From contig JAUPFP010000093.1 in assembly GCA_036925085.1 (NCBI GenBank), forward strand, positions 375,001 through 439,000: DNA of 64,000 bases. Direction: 5' to 3'. Positions 32,441-44,484 of the stretch are shown here, piece after piece (positions within the stretch are counted from its first letter, which is position 1; every line of letters starts with the position of its first letter). The position numbers and the translations under genes are program-made. The notes under the pieces were generated by a model, which was given only the letters and a program-made list of their open reading frames with translations, was not told the DNA's origin and made no database searches. This DNA comes from Brachycybe producta. Its lineage: Eukaryota; Arthropoda; Diplopoda; Playtdesmida; Andrognathidae.

Positions 32441-32774
32441 TTAATGCTAAATCAAGGAAAAAAGGATGAAGTTTTTAATTTCCTAACAACCTTGTTGTTA
32501 TTTTGCAACATTGAAGTACAATTAATAGAAAAATTTCTTCTTGATTAATCATCTTGAAATAATCAAGTTTTACACTTGAGATAATATAACACAACAAAAA
32601 AAAAAACGCAAATTTCGACAAATTTATATAAGAAATTATTATCTCAAAATGTTCCATTAGAAAGTTAAAAGGTGGCTGAATATATATTTATTGTATTTTC
32701 GTCCTTCCAGATGGCGCCACTGTGGTTTCTATTATGGAAAAATAGAATTAGGTCTCCTCTCCTAACATGCGATT

Positions 32775-33050
32775 TTGAGAAAGCGAACGTTTTTCAGAAG
32801 AAAAATTACGAAAAAAATTCAAAGTGTTTTTAGAAACAAGAGTAGTTGGTTTTCAAGATATCTTTCAAAATAAACTTTTTATAACATTTTGAAAAAGGGT
32901 GAAAATAGTTTTTCATGAAATGTCAATGAAAAAACTCTAAAAACCGGGTTATCTTTCAAACTGAACTATAAAATAGTTTATTTTTTAAGATATTAGCCAT
33001 GAAAAAAAAAAACTTTTAACATAATCTTTTACCATTCTAGTTTTGTATAA
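32775..33050. mobile_element. Family D-related MITE, second copy of the 26.4-kb subtype
   Basis: Shares CGAACGTTTTTCAGAAGAAA, TTCAAAGTGTTTTTAGAAAC and TTTAACATAATCTTTTACCA with 26360-26680. Confidence 0.65.
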
Positions 33051-33097
33051 ACTCTTTTTCTTGAATCTGGCTCTTAAGAAAGATGATGAAATAAGGA

Positions 33098-33418
33098 TCG
33101 GATTTTTATGCAAAATATCAAGCAAATGTTTCTCAATTTGTGGCCCCAAAGTGCCAATTGTGAAGTAATCTTCATCTTCATTAGATTAACGAACAATTGT
33201 GTTTTCTAATCAATAAAGGCTGGTTAGAGGCTAATATGTCTAGTTGCTATCCGTTGTCAACTATGATTTCTAGCCTCTAACCAGTGTTTTTGATTGAAAA
33301 ACAACATAATTATTGGTTTTAAACCAAATGAGGATTATTTTCAGAATTGGCTCTTGTGGAACCACAGGTTGAGAAACATTTTGCTTGATATTTTTTTGCA
33401 TAAAAATCCGTGTCCTAA
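33098..33418. mobile_element. Family C MITE, near-complete
   Basis: Opens CGGATTTTTATGCAAAATAT and closes GCATAAAAATCCGTGTCCTA, with the central GGTTAGAGGCTAATATGTCT / TTCTAGCCTCTAACCAGTG palindrome. Confidence 0.8.
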
Positions 33419-33687
33419 TAATGAAGATGATGATGGGGTTGTATGGTTATATGGATGTGTATGGGACCGAGGGTGGAGAAGAGAGGGGAGGGGGGGGGGA
33501 AGAGAAAGGGTCCTTTGGTAAAGAAAACCCCCTTAATGTAAAGAAGGAAGTTTTTAAACTTTTTAAAGTGGGGTAATTTTGCTTTAGTTAACTTGGATTA
33601 AGTTATTTTGTTTGAAAAAGTGAAAGATGTCTCAATAAAGAGTGTTGATACATGGAGTCAGAGAGCAAAAGTGACGTTTCTAAGAGT

Positions 33688-33690
33688 CTT

Positions 33691-33721
<31 letters not shown>

Positions 33722-33861
33722 TCGGCTTTTTGACCTAAAGGAAAACACAGCCCATTTAGTTAAATATGGCGCACACTCTCTCTCATATCTCTTCCTTAAC
33801 ACCTGCCTATCATCATTTTTAAAATCATCTTCATTTTTGCTCTAAAACTTCTATTCTCAAA

Positions 33862-33894
<33 letters not shown>

Positions 33895-33909
33895 CAGAGA
33901 CAGAGAGAA

Positions 33910-33945
<36 letters not shown>
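33688..33945. repeat. (TC)n then (GA)n microsatellites in opposite sense
   Basis: A TC run at about 33688-33722 and a GA run at about 33861-33945, separated by 140 bases, so they are mutually complementary. Confidence 0.95.
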
Positions 33946-33946
<1 letters not shown>

Positions 33947-34257
33947 TGTTTTTAAAAACATAATAAATAATGATAGTTTGCTATTGACACCGATTTCCTT
34001 CTTTTTTTATTTTGAGAGACACAAATAGGACACTACAATTATAATATATAGGGCTCTAGGATTAGACCTTTTTTTCTTTCAGGACAGGAAATCACCCACA
34101 CCCACTTTTAACTCTACTCCAGCCTTTAAAAAAAACAACCCTTGTAAAATGTAACATGAAAGGTCAAAGGTCTACACGTTCAATTTCGTCTTCACACATA
34201 TTTCATAATTGAACCATACAACACAGATTTACATTAAATTTGCATTAGTGATGAAGT

Positions 34258-35305
34258 AGGATTCGGATTTTTATGCAAATATCAAAGCAAATATTTCTCA
34301 ATCTGTGGGCCCAAGTGGCCAATTGTGAATTAAGAGCCTATATATAGCGTTTATTTCAAAATTTCTCCGAATGTAGGCGCTGCGATCGTTGTTGATGGAA
34401 AAACGTTTTTTTAACGTTTTTTCTCCCGGTTCGAAGTCACATAATAATTAATTGAAAAATAATTTCACGTGCTAATCTTATAAAAAGCAATCAGCGTGCA
34501 GCCAATAGATTAATGCACGTGCTAATTATTATGTGATTGTTCTAAGTCGTTTTTAATGGGAGTTCTTCAAATGTTTGGGTGACGGTTTTTTGCTCCTATG
34601 GGACTTAACATGGAGTTAAAAAATGAACGATTTTAAACGTTATTAAAAAATAGAAGGACCTTTTCAAAATTTATAAAAAAGGAAACATCGTGAAGCCAAT
34701 ACATGAAAGTATGTGCTAATTATTTTGTTATTGTTCTAAATCAGTTTTAACGAGAGTTTTTCAAATGTTTGTGGGACGGTTTTGGGGCCAATGGGATTTA
34801 ACATGGGGTTAAAAAACGAACGACTTTGAACGTTGTTTAAAAATAGAAGGACCTTTTCAAAAACTATATAAATCGAGCACGTGAAGAACAATACTTTTTA
34901 TTGCATTTTGCGCTTTACTGTATTTGAATTGAGCGATTGTGAGGCGATTTCTTGCAGTTTTAGTAACACCATATAATAATAATCATTTGCCTCGTTGTCG
35001 TCTGCTCAAAACAACAAGATGGACGACGTGGATCTAATCTCTTAACAATCCTCCATTTAGATCAACCAACATATAAGGTTTTATTTTCAATCAAAAACAC
35101 CTGGTTAGAGGCTAGAATTCTAGTTGACAACTGATAGTATAATCAGATATTTAGCCTCTCTAAATAGCTTTTTTTAATTAACAAAAAGCCATAACAGTTG
35201 GTTGGTCTAATATGATGATGATGATTACTTCATAATTGGCACTTTGAGGCCACAAATTGAGAAACATTTGCTTTTATTATTTTGCATAAAAATCCGTGCC
35301 CTGGT
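34258..35305. mobile_element. Family C MITE split by a tandemly repeated insertion
   Basis: The left half is 34258-34332 and the right half 35050-35305. Between them 34340-35040 contains two and a half copies of a roughly 240-base unit (AAGGACCTTTTCAAAA, CACGTGCTAATTATTATGTG, GTTTTTCAAATGTTTG). Confidence 0.65.
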
Positions 35306-35387
35306 GATGAGCAATTTCATGAAATCTATTTTGTTGAAAAATTTCACGAAATCTATGGAAAATATATTGAAATCCATGAAATAATTA

Positions 35388-36436
35388 TGGCCATGTTGCG
35401 TGTGCACCTAGAGGTGGGACGAATCCTAAATTTTTTCGAATCCGAATCGGTTCTCGAATCTTTCGAATCTCACGAATCCTTCATATAAGAATCCTATATA
35501 TTATTCATTAAGAAGATACAAATAAATGAAATAATATTAAATATTAGGCCACAAGGTGGTGATATTGGTGATCCGGATACCAACCGAAATTGCAACAATC
35601 GCCGGTTTTTTTTAGTTAAGTGAACGCTTTTATTGGACGTCAATGGAGTTTAAACTAATTTTAACCTAAGTTTTTAACAGGTTTTTTTAAGGTTAGGATT
35701 CGAAAGACGAGTTTTCGACTCTCGAATATTTTTCAAGATTCTCGGGATTCGAGGATTCGAATGTCCCATCATTACGTGCACCACACTCTTAATAATTAAA
35801 TTATTGCAATCGCCATCTAGTAGCAGCAAAAATTTAATTAAGAGTATGGTGCACGCAACATGGCATAATTAACATGGCGGAATAAAAGAGATAAAAAGTC
35901 GACACATGTCGATATTAAAAGTCGACATGTCGAGAATAAAGTCGACAAGTCGAGATATTGTCGACATGTTGAGTTTTATAAAAAGTAGACATGTTGAGAT
36001 TAAAAGTCGACATGTTGAGAATAAAGTCGACATGTTGAGTTTTATAAAAAGTAGACATGTCGAGATTAAAAGTCGACATGTTGAGAATAAAGTCCACATG
36101 TCGAGTTTTATAAAAAGTCGAGATGTCGAGAATAAAGACATGTCGAGATTAAAAGTGGACATGTCGAGAATAAAGTCGACACGTTGAGTTTTGGAAAAAG
36201 TCGACATGTCGAGAATAAAGTCGACAAGTCGAGATTAAAAGTCGACATATTGAGAATAAAGTCCACATGTCGAGTTTTATAAAAAGTTGAGATGTCGAGA
36301 ATAAAGACATGTCGAGATTAAAAGTCGACATGTTGAGAATAAAGTCGACACATTGAGTTTTAGAAGAAGTCGACCGACATGTCGTCTTGTAGAGATTAAA
36401 AGAAAATGAGTAAAAGTCCTCTGCAGGGCTCCGTAG
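35388..36436. mobile_element. Family B-type element with hAT-like insertion and internal minisatellite
   Basis: The right end GGGCTCCGTA is at 36427-36436. The core palindrome is split: CCATGTTGCGTGTGCACC at the left, GGTGCACGCAACATGGC at about 35848. The insertion 35407-35778 starts CTAGAGGTGGGACGAATC and is full of CGAATC motifs. From 35890 to 36400 GTCGACATGTCGAGAATAAA repeats about 25 times in variant forms. Confidence 0.75.
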
Positions 36437-36439
36437 CAT

Positions 36440-37145
36440 TCTGTACTTTCTCCTAATGTGATGTACAAGGTATTAGAGTGAGAGGTTTTCAGATTTTTAG
36501 ATGTTTTTTATGTGTGTTTTGTCTGACTTTGTACAAAAAAAAACATCCAATAGAAATTTAAGTGGTTTTGTCCCATTATTATGCTAATGATATTTCAAAG
36601 TTTTACACTTTTTTTTTGTTGAGGGAATTTGAAAGAAGAAGATGAAAAAAAAAAAAAATCTCCGTGTTTTTTCATTTAAATCGAAATCAATTCGGAAATA
36701 TCTAACAAAAAACACATACAACACATTTTTAGCCGTTTTTTTTCTTCTCTTCTTTCTTACTTTTCAAGAAAAGACATTTCTAATATATAAATAGCATCTC
36801 AAGGAATGGAATGAAATGGATCTTCAGGATTTTTTTTTTTTACTATTTAGAAGAAAAAGGATCTGAGAAATGTTTTTTTCTTCTTCTTCTTCTTCTGTGT
36901 CTAAACTGACGCCTGAAATGCAATTGCAGAAGTTACTTTTCGACAAAACATAAAATAAAACTCTACTAACATATCATAGTCATCATTCTGGAAGGTTATA
37001 CTTTAAAAGAAGAAAAAAAAGCGGCCCACCCCCCTCTCCCCTATCCTGACACTCCACTCCCCCCCCACCTCAACACTTTTGAGCAACCCCCCACCCCTAC
37101 CCCCAATCCCTTTAGGACCATATTCAAGAAAAGAAAATTACCACT
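36440..37145. other. Low-complexity non-coding DNA
   Basis: Poly-T, poly-A and a C-rich block at 37025-37115. No coding signal. Confidence 0.35.
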
Positions 37146-37159
37146 TGAACCAAGCTAAT

Positions 37160-37760
37160 ACCTCGTTTATCCACTAAAACAAATTAACTACAGTTAAATT
37201 GTTAACCACAGTTAATTTTCTAGTGGAAACAAATGTGGGGGTTACATTAACCGTGGTTAAATTTCTTGACATAATGCAGTTAACTCAACTGCATTGAACA
37301 TACCAGCAATTATTGAATTGGTAAAATACGTCACTTCCGGTGTTTTAAGAAATTTAGCCTACAAATAAACATGGCGGACAGTGAGTGGATACCTGGTTTC
37401 CCTACACAAATTGACTGCAGTTAAAATGTTAACCACAGTTAATTTTCTAGTGGAAACAAATGTGAGGGTTACATTAACCGTGGTTAAATTTCTTGACATG
37501 ATGGAGTTAACTCAACTGCATTGAACATACCAGCAATTATTGAATTAGTAAAATACGTCACTTCCGGTGTTTGAAAAAATTTAGCCTACAAATAAACATG
37601 GCGGACAGTGAGTGGATACCTGGTTTCCCTACACAAATTGACTACAGTTAAAATGTTAACCACAGTTAATTATCTAGTGGAAACAAAAGTGGTTACATTA
37701 ACCGTGGTTAAATTTCTTGACATGATGGAGTTAATTCAACTGCATTTGATTGGTGGGGGA
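37160..37760. repeat. 227-bp tandem repeat, about 2.6 copies
   Basis: Each unit carries GTTAACCACAGTTAATTTTC, TTAACCGTGGTTAAATTTCT, AATACGTCACTTCCGGTGTT and AAACATGGCGGACAGTGAGT. TACCAGCAATTATTGAATT recurs at 37301 and 37528. Confidence 0.88.
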
Positions 37761-37764
37761 AAAA

Positions 37765-37883
37765 TAAACCCATAATTAATGGTTGATCTAAACGGTTGAC
37801 TGTTTTACTTCACAATTGGCTCTTGTGGGGGGCCACAGATTGAGAAACATGTGCTTGATATTTTGCATAAAAATCCGAGCCTT
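37765..37883. mobile_element. Family C MITE right half
   Basis: AACCCATAATTAATGGTTGA ... GCATAAAAATCCGAGCCTTA. The left half is absent, replaced by the 227-bp array. Confidence 0.65.
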
Positions 37884-38378
37884 ACTTATTTTGAGTCTAA
37901 ATACAATTTTTATTATTACCCTTAAAAGTTGAGTGAAATGATACATTTGTGAGAGTCATAATATATTAAGAATAATAAACAAGTATGCAAAGGCCAACTG
38001 TGAGAGCTTTAGGGGGTCCCTTCAACCCTCCTCCTGGCCTCCCTTTTTTTTATCCCCTCCTCCCCTTTCATAAAAACGGGAGCTGTAGTTAGAACCCATT
38101 AATATATTTATGTTCAAGTTAAACATGATTTTTAAAGGCTTTTTTCAAAACACTTGAAAAACATTTCACAAGTTTTAAATATGTTTTTTTAAAAAAATGG
38201 TTTTTTTCCTTCTTCTTGTCTTTTTCTCTAAATTTATTTCTCACTTTATATAAAAAGAGGTCAAGTGGTCAGTATATTTGAGGCCGTCATTTTGTAAAAA
38301 AAAAATTAAAACAAAAATTTCAGGCACAGTGAAGCACAGCCTACTAAACTTTCACCAGTATCCTATAAAGGCCCTATG

Positions 38379-38582
38379 ACAGGCATTTAGAAATCGGGAA
38401 GAACTTCAGTTGGCTCCGCCCTTTTTATGACGACCGGCAACTTCTAATTGGTTGGTTATGTAGTCTGACGTCACATGCTCCGCCCTTTTCAACGTCGAAC
38501 CATACAACAAACCAATTACAAGTTGCCAGTCGTCATAAAAAGGGCGGAGCCAACTGAAGTTCTCCCCGATTCCCCGATTTCG
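38379..38582. mobile_element. Family A MITE, right end degraded
   Basis: The left terminus ACAGGCATTTAGAAATCGGG is intact; the right side stops after CTCCCCGATTCCCCGATTTC without the usual GCCTGT. Confidence 0.8.
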
Positions 38583-38621
38583 GGCTCACAAAGCCCTGCA
38601 AGACCAATAAAGCCCACCAGG

Positions 38622-39266
38622 GGCCTGTTTCTCAAAAAAATATAAATCTTGTAAAAACAAGTGAATTTTACGGAGCCCCGTAAAGGACATGTATCGAAAA
38701 ATTCACAATTTCTTATTACGAATTGTTAATTTGTTATGACTAGAGGTGGGACGAATCTTAAATTTCCGCGAATCCGAATCCTAAAAGGTTCTCGAAACTC
38801 ACGAATCTCGAATCTCTCGACTCCTTCAAATATAAGAATCCTATATTATTCATTAAGATGATAAAAATAAATGAAATAATATTAAATATTAAATTAATAA
38901 TAAGAAACACAGTGTGGCTTCACTCAGGGTCAGGCCACAAGGTGATGATATTGGTGATCCGGATAACAACCGAAATTGCAACAATCGCCGGTTTTTTTTG
39001 TTAATCAACGCTTCTATTGGACGTCAGTGGAGTTAAAACTAATTTTACCAAAGTTTTTTTAAAGGTTAAGATTCGAAAAGACGAAAAAAAAAGCGAAGAT
39101 TCGAGTTTTTGAATCTCGAATAATTTTCAAGATTCGCGAGATTCGAGGATTCGAATGCCCCATCTCTAGTTACGAGAAATTGTGAATTTGTGATGCATCT
39201 CCTTTACAGGGCTCCGTAGAATTCACTTGTTTTACAAGATTTGTATTTTTGAGAAACAGGCCCCAG
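38622..39266. mobile_element. Palindromic element (GGGCCTGTTTCTCAAAAA) with nested hAT-like MITE
   Basis: Outer arms GGGCCTGTTTCTCAAAAAAA and TTTTTGAGAAACAGGCCCC, with ACGGAGCCCCGTAAAGGACA next inside. The centre holds a second element, about 38750-39170, beginning TAGAGGTGGGACGAATC and ending ATGCCCCATCTCTA, flanked by similar 8-mers GTTATGAC / GTTACGAG, as expected of hAT elements. Confidence 0.75.
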
Positions 39267-39269
39267 GTC

Positions 39270-39640
39270 TATGAGATACAGAAGGCCCACCAGACTCAAG
39301 AGGGGCACACAAAGCTAAGAGGCCCAACCAGGCATATCAGAGCTCACACAACTCAAAGAGCTGAGCTTTTAGAAACGCCAACAAAAACTCTAGAGCTAAA
39401 GTTTTTTTTTCAAAAGTCTGCCATACCCATGAGGCCCACAAACCCTACAATGTCTCAACAAAGCCCATCAGATGAATGAATCCCATAAAGCCCACCAGGC
39501 TGAAGAATCTCATGAAGCTCAATAAGGGCCCTGGCCCATGAGACTCACAAAGTTAAGGATCTTGAAACCTCACTTACAAAGCCCATATGGACTGGGTTTT
39601 TGAAAAACCCACAAGGTCCACAAATTCCACCAGAAACCTA
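39270..39640. repeat. Degenerate CCCACCAGACTCAAGAGG array
   Basis: About 25 loose copies of an 11-13 base unit such as AAGCCCACCAG, GGCCCACAAA. A second array of the same type is at 63350-63630. Confidence 0.75.
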
Positions 39641-39654
39641 GAAACTTAGAACCC

Positions 39655-40017
39655 TCTTAAATACTTGTGTAAATGCAAGGTAGATGGCGCTATGCAACCT
39701 CCATATGGGTGGCAAACTACACACGTGCCAATCAGTTGAAATAGAATGCACCCTTTTAGCTCTAAAAGTGCGTCCAAAACAACCTTAATTATCAGAGCAC
39801 GTGACAAACTTATATCCAGAACACAATATAAGTGAAGAGATAAGAGAGCACGTGTAGAGAAATAACGATGACGCAATTAAAAGTTTGCCACGTGCAGAAA
39901 AAAAGGAAGAAAGTGAGTCAAGAGTTGAAGAAGTGTCTGCAGTACATTTCTATGGGAGGAGGGCTAGTGGCGCCATCTAACGCTATACGGACAAAATGAA
40001 TCATCTACTTGCATAAG
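39655..40017. mobile_element. Family F element, second copy
   Basis: Collinear with 30637-31015: TGTAAATGCAAGGTAGATGG, CAACCTTAATTATCAGAGCA, GAGGGCTAGTGGCGCCATCT. Confidence 0.78.
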
Positions 40018-40019
40018 AT

Positions 40020-40660
40020 AGGGAATAGGGCATAAAAATCCGAAGTCTTAATAATGGGGCCCCCAGAGTTCTTAGTTGTTCGCTTCATTTGCATATTTTT
40101 TTTTTTTGCAAATGGCATACTTTTGTTAACGACTATGACGTTGCAGTGACGTCATTGGCGTCATGTCTGTCATCCTTCCGTTATGATGGCACATAGGACA
40201 GTTTTAAGAAACAGACGGACCAAACAGACAGAGAGACCCTCCCCCCCCCCCTTCCCAAAAAAAACTTGTTCTTTGCGATCTCTGTGTTATATCAGTGGTA
40301 TAATAACCTAATAAGAAGGGACATGAACGCCTCCCGTGGACGGAAATCTAACCACAAGATGATCCTTTTTCTTGTAATTACTCTTATTACCTGTTTTTCT
40401 ATCTTTCTCTCTCTCTCTCGCCCCCTCTTTTTTTGAACATCTTAACTTAAGTCTAGAATTTCTAATTAATTGAGTTGTCAGAACTTTCAAGAAGGAAGAA
40501 CTTTTATGTTGCGAAGTTAAGAAGTGGTCTTTAGTATGAAAGTGACGGTCAGCAGGTGTGACAGACATACAGACAGACAAAACTAGAAAAGACCACAAAT
40601 GTTTACGATAGATTTTTATATATTTGTAAAGCCTGGATCTCACATGCAAGAAAAAAAGCA
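40020..40660. other. Mostly unique non-coding DNA
   Basis: No convincing coding exon. It ends near GGATCTCACATGCAAG (around 40633), a variant of a short terminal motif seen elsewhere. Confidence 0.35.
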
Positions 40661-40814
40661 GAAAAGTTTCTTTTTACATGTCTGCTTTTTTTTTTAGAAT
40701 CTCTCTTCATTTCTGAAGAGCAAAAATTAAGAGAAACTGGAATCTGTATTAGAAACTAGAAGGGTAGCTCAATAACTTAATGGTATTTTTTCATGTTTTG
40801 ATATCTTTTTTTTA

Positions 40815-41615
40815 ATAAATACAGCCAAAAGTCGAAAAATATATAAATGCTCTAAAAATGCCTCTGGAGTACTCAACTGGCTCCAGAAATCCCCAAAAGC
40901 TTGGAAATGCACAAGGATTCAAGAATTTTTGAAATTCGAAAAAATTGGCTAAAAAACAAGTCTATAGTTTTTGGCTTTTTTTAAAAAAAAAACGGCCAAA
41001 AGTTGAAAAATATTTAAATGTTCTAAAAGCTCTAAAAAATACCTCTGGAGTACTCAACTGGCTCCAGAAGTTCCCAAAAGCTTGGAAAAAGCACAAGGAT
41101 TCAAGAATTTTTAAAATTTGAAAAAATGGGTCAAAAGCCAAGTTCCCTTTTTTTAAAAAAACGGCCAAAAGTCGAAAAATATTTAAATGTTCTAAAATCT
41201 CTAAAAATGCCTCAGGAGTGCTTAACTGGCCCCAGAAGTTCCAAACAGCTTAGACTAGCAGAAGAATGTAAGAATTTTTAAAATTCAAAAAAATGGGTCA
41301 AAAGCCAAGTTGACTTTTTTTTAAAAAAAATGGCCAAAAGTCGAAAAATATTTAAATGCTCTAAAAGCTCTAAAAAAATGCCTCAGGAGTGCTGTACTGG
41401 CCCCAGACGTCCCAAACAGCTTGGGAAAAAAGCACAAGGATTAAAAAAAATTTAAAATTCGAAAAAATGGGTCGAAAATCAAGTCTTTTGGTTTTTTTTT
41501 CAAAAAACGGCCGAAAGTCGAAAAATAATTAAATGCCTTAAAAATGCCTCAGGAGCACTCAACTGGCCCCAGAAGTCCCAAAAAGCTTGAAAACCCACAA
41601 GGATTCAAGAATTTT
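40815..41615. repeat. 170-bp tandem repeat, about 4.7 copies
   Basis: GGCCAAAAGTCGAAAAATAT recurs near 40824, 40993, 41163, 41333 and 41507. Units contain ACTCAACTGGCTCCAGAA and AGCTTGG, and are diverged by several percent. Confidence 0.9.
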
Positions 41616-42029
41616 CATCTCGGCTCGGAACCAGTTCTTATCAGTTCAACATATGCTTTCAAACCGGTTCTATCAGTTTCTATATTTAGCGAACCGGTTC
41701 CAAATCGTTGTCATCTCTACTAAGTTATGGGTCACCATAACCTGGTGGGGTCTGAATCAGGCTTTTTAGTTGGTGTTATCTTTCAGGATGATGGTGATGA
41801 GTCTGATGACGTAATAGGGACATGAGAAAAATATAATAAGAAGAAAAGTTCAAATTTCAACATCTGTTTCATCGCTTCTGAATTTATGTTTCAGAACATT
41901 TTGATGTTAAAATCTTAATTAATAGACATTATATGAAAAAGAAGAAGCTAAAGCGAAGGAGGAGGAGCTTATGATGATGATGATGGATATTATTGGCTGT
42001 GTCCGGAAACTAAAGGTCCAGTTAGTCAT

Positions 42030-42880
42030 GCTTTTATGGCTGTAAATAAAAACTAGAAGGTTCATTTCGTGGCTCCTTCTTCTAAATAACTTTTTAAGTA
42101 GTAAAAGTACAAAATTAAGAGAAACTTATGTGTTTTAGAAACTAGAAGAGTACAAGGAAAAAAAATATTAGAAACTAGAAGAGTGCATGGAAAAAGATAT
42201 TAGAAACTAGAAGAGTACATAAAAACATTTTAGAAACTAGAAGGGTACATGGAAAAAGATTTTAGAAACTAGAAGAGTCCCTTTAAAAGATTTTAGAAAC
42301 TAGAAGAGTCCCTTTAAAAGATTTTAGAAACTAGAAGAGTACATGAAAAAGATTTTAGAAACTAGAAGAGTCCCTTTAAAAGATTTTAGAAACTAGAAGA
42401 GTACATGAAAAACATTTTAGAAACTAGAAGAGTGGGTCCTACATGAAAAAGACTTTAGAAACTAGAAGAGTACATGAAAAAGATTTTAGAAACTAGAAGA
42501 GTACATGAAAAAGATATTAGAAACTAGAAGAGTACAGGAAAAACATTTTAGAAACTAAAGGGTACATGAAAAACACTTAAGAAACTAGAAGAGTGGGCCC
42601 TACATGAAAAAGACTTCAGAAACTAGAAGAGTACATGAAAAAGATTTTAGAAACTAGAAGAGTACAGGAAAAAGATTTTAGAAACTAGAAGAGTACAAGG
42701 AAAAAGATATTAGAAACTAGAAGAGTACAGGAAAAAGATTTTAGAAACTAGAAGAGTAGATGAAAAAGATTTTAGAAACTAGAAGATTACATGGAAAAGA
42801 TTTTAGAAACTAGAAAAAAAAAACTGTTCATAAAACATCTTAAGTGATACAGTTACTCTTCTAGTTTCTAAAACACTTTT
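42030..42880. repeat. 31-bp minisatellite inside a family D element
   Basis: From about 42125 to 42815 TTTTAGAAACTAGAAGAGTA plus CATGAAAAAGA repeats about 22 times. The flanks are family D arms (GTTTTAGAAACTAGAAGAGT at the left; ACTCTTCTAGTTTCTAAAAC at about 42854). Confidence 0.92.
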
Positions 42881-42884
42881 TCAA

Positions 42885-43527
42885 GTCTTTTCTTGAATTT
42901 GTTCTTCAAAAGACGGGTAAAAGAGCATTTAAGATTTCGAGTGACATTTTGACTTGCTAGTTAGCTTATTAGCTGAGAGTTTTTTTTTGGGAGCTAGCTA
43001 GAAAGAGAGAGAGTTAAGAGGTGTAATAAAGCATCAAATACTAGAAAACTCTTTTTAATATCAGGTTTCGAAAACCTCAGTAACTGAGATGATGATTGAG
43101 GGAATGGTTTTTTTTTTTTGGATTGGAGAGTAGGGGGGTAATTGTTGACACCTCCCCCCTCCGCCCAAACACACAAAATCTTCTCTTCTTTCCTGAAAAA
43201 GAATTTTCTGAAAGTTTCTCATTTTTTTTTCTTAAAAGTTTTCTTCATGACGTCTGTTGCGCATGCGTAGGAAAAGTTGTCAAAACTTTTTTTTCAGAGA
43301 AGTTTTGCCAAAACTTTTATTTTACAAACGTTTGGATGACTGAACGGTTGGGTGGGATCTTTAAAACCTTCGAAATTAGATACTAGAAAGAGAAAAGAGA
43401 CAGTGCGGGGCTCTGGTGGTCAGTCAGTGGTCAGTTAGTGTCTCAGTCTGTCCACATGCTCGAGACATTCCTAGTGTCAACAGGGATGTCTTGAACATAA
43501 TTGTCACAACATTTTTTTCCTGATATT
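42885..43527. promoter_or_regulatory. Region upstream of the myogenic factor; likely promoter and 5' UTR
   Basis: Contains no recognisable transposon for about 600 bases. There is a GC-richer patch with GTGGTCAGTCAGTGGTCAGT (about 43420) and an E-box CACATG at about 43453. No TATA box at a convincing distance was seen, so the start site is unknown. Confidence 0.4.
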
Positions 43528-44484
43528 ATGATGAGAATGGCAATAATGGAATTAACCGGAAGTTGTCGTTACGAACATAGTAATAATGGTCACGATTATC
43601 GTCGCGATTATCGTAACGGATCATCGGCATCGTCTTCGGTGTCATCGGTTGAAGAAGGTGGCGGCCACCGTATAGAAGAGAACCACAATCAAGCTAATAC
43701 TAGTCGGAGTTCGAGTCCCGAGACACTTCGTGTTGCAACTTATGACACAAAGGGCCTCGTTAGTGGAACCGATACATCGGAGTGTCGTTATTCGATTATC
43801 GACAGTGGCGATACGGTGGCCGGTCTTTTCGCCGTCGGCGGTGGTGGTGGTGGTGCCGGCGGTCGGAACAAAGTGGCTCATCATCACTTTTACGACGGCA
43901 ATACGAAAGAGAACCGTTCCTATGGTGCTACAAGTGGTCGTGAAGGTCTTTATGGAACTTCATTGGGCACGGTTCTACAAGAAAACCTCGAAGAAGAAGA
44001 CGATGACGAAGACGAAGAGGATGATGACGATGATTCTCGATTGTCGCAACCAGATTGCGGCCGATCATCGTTAAATGGTGACGATGATCAACACCACCAT
44101 ATCCCACACGTTCTGGCACCACCATTTCATGGACACGCTCCTAGAAAGTGTCTTCTTTGGGCCTGTAAGGCATGTAAACGTAAAACTGTTACGGTGGACC
44201 GTCGTAAGGCAGCTACATTACGAGAACGAAGGAGACTTCGTAAAGTTAACGAAGCTTTCGAGACTCTTAAGAGGAGAACGTCAACGAATCCGAACCAAAG
44301 GCTTCCGAAAGTGGAGATTCTTCGTAATGCCATTGAATATATAGAAAGTCTCGAAGACATGTTACATCATAACCACCATAATAATCATCATCATCATCAT
44401 GGGGCACATTCTTATAATCATCACCATCATCACGATGATAATCGCTTGGAAACTGGATCCAGTAGTGGATCCAGTGATGGAATG
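43528..44484 (+). CDS. Myogenic factor exon 1: N-terminal region plus bHLH
   Basis: Carries the entire DNA-binding and dimerisation core. It ends at ATG|GTAAGT in phase 0. The His-rich tail after the HLH ([13 protein letters not shown]) and the CAT/CAC codon runs look like slippage-expanded trinucleotides. Confidence 0.95.

Noticed and set aside
43642..44360. Several frames on the other strand and other frames over the myogenic factor exon
   Set aside because: Shadows of the real bHLH reading frame produced by its biased codons.
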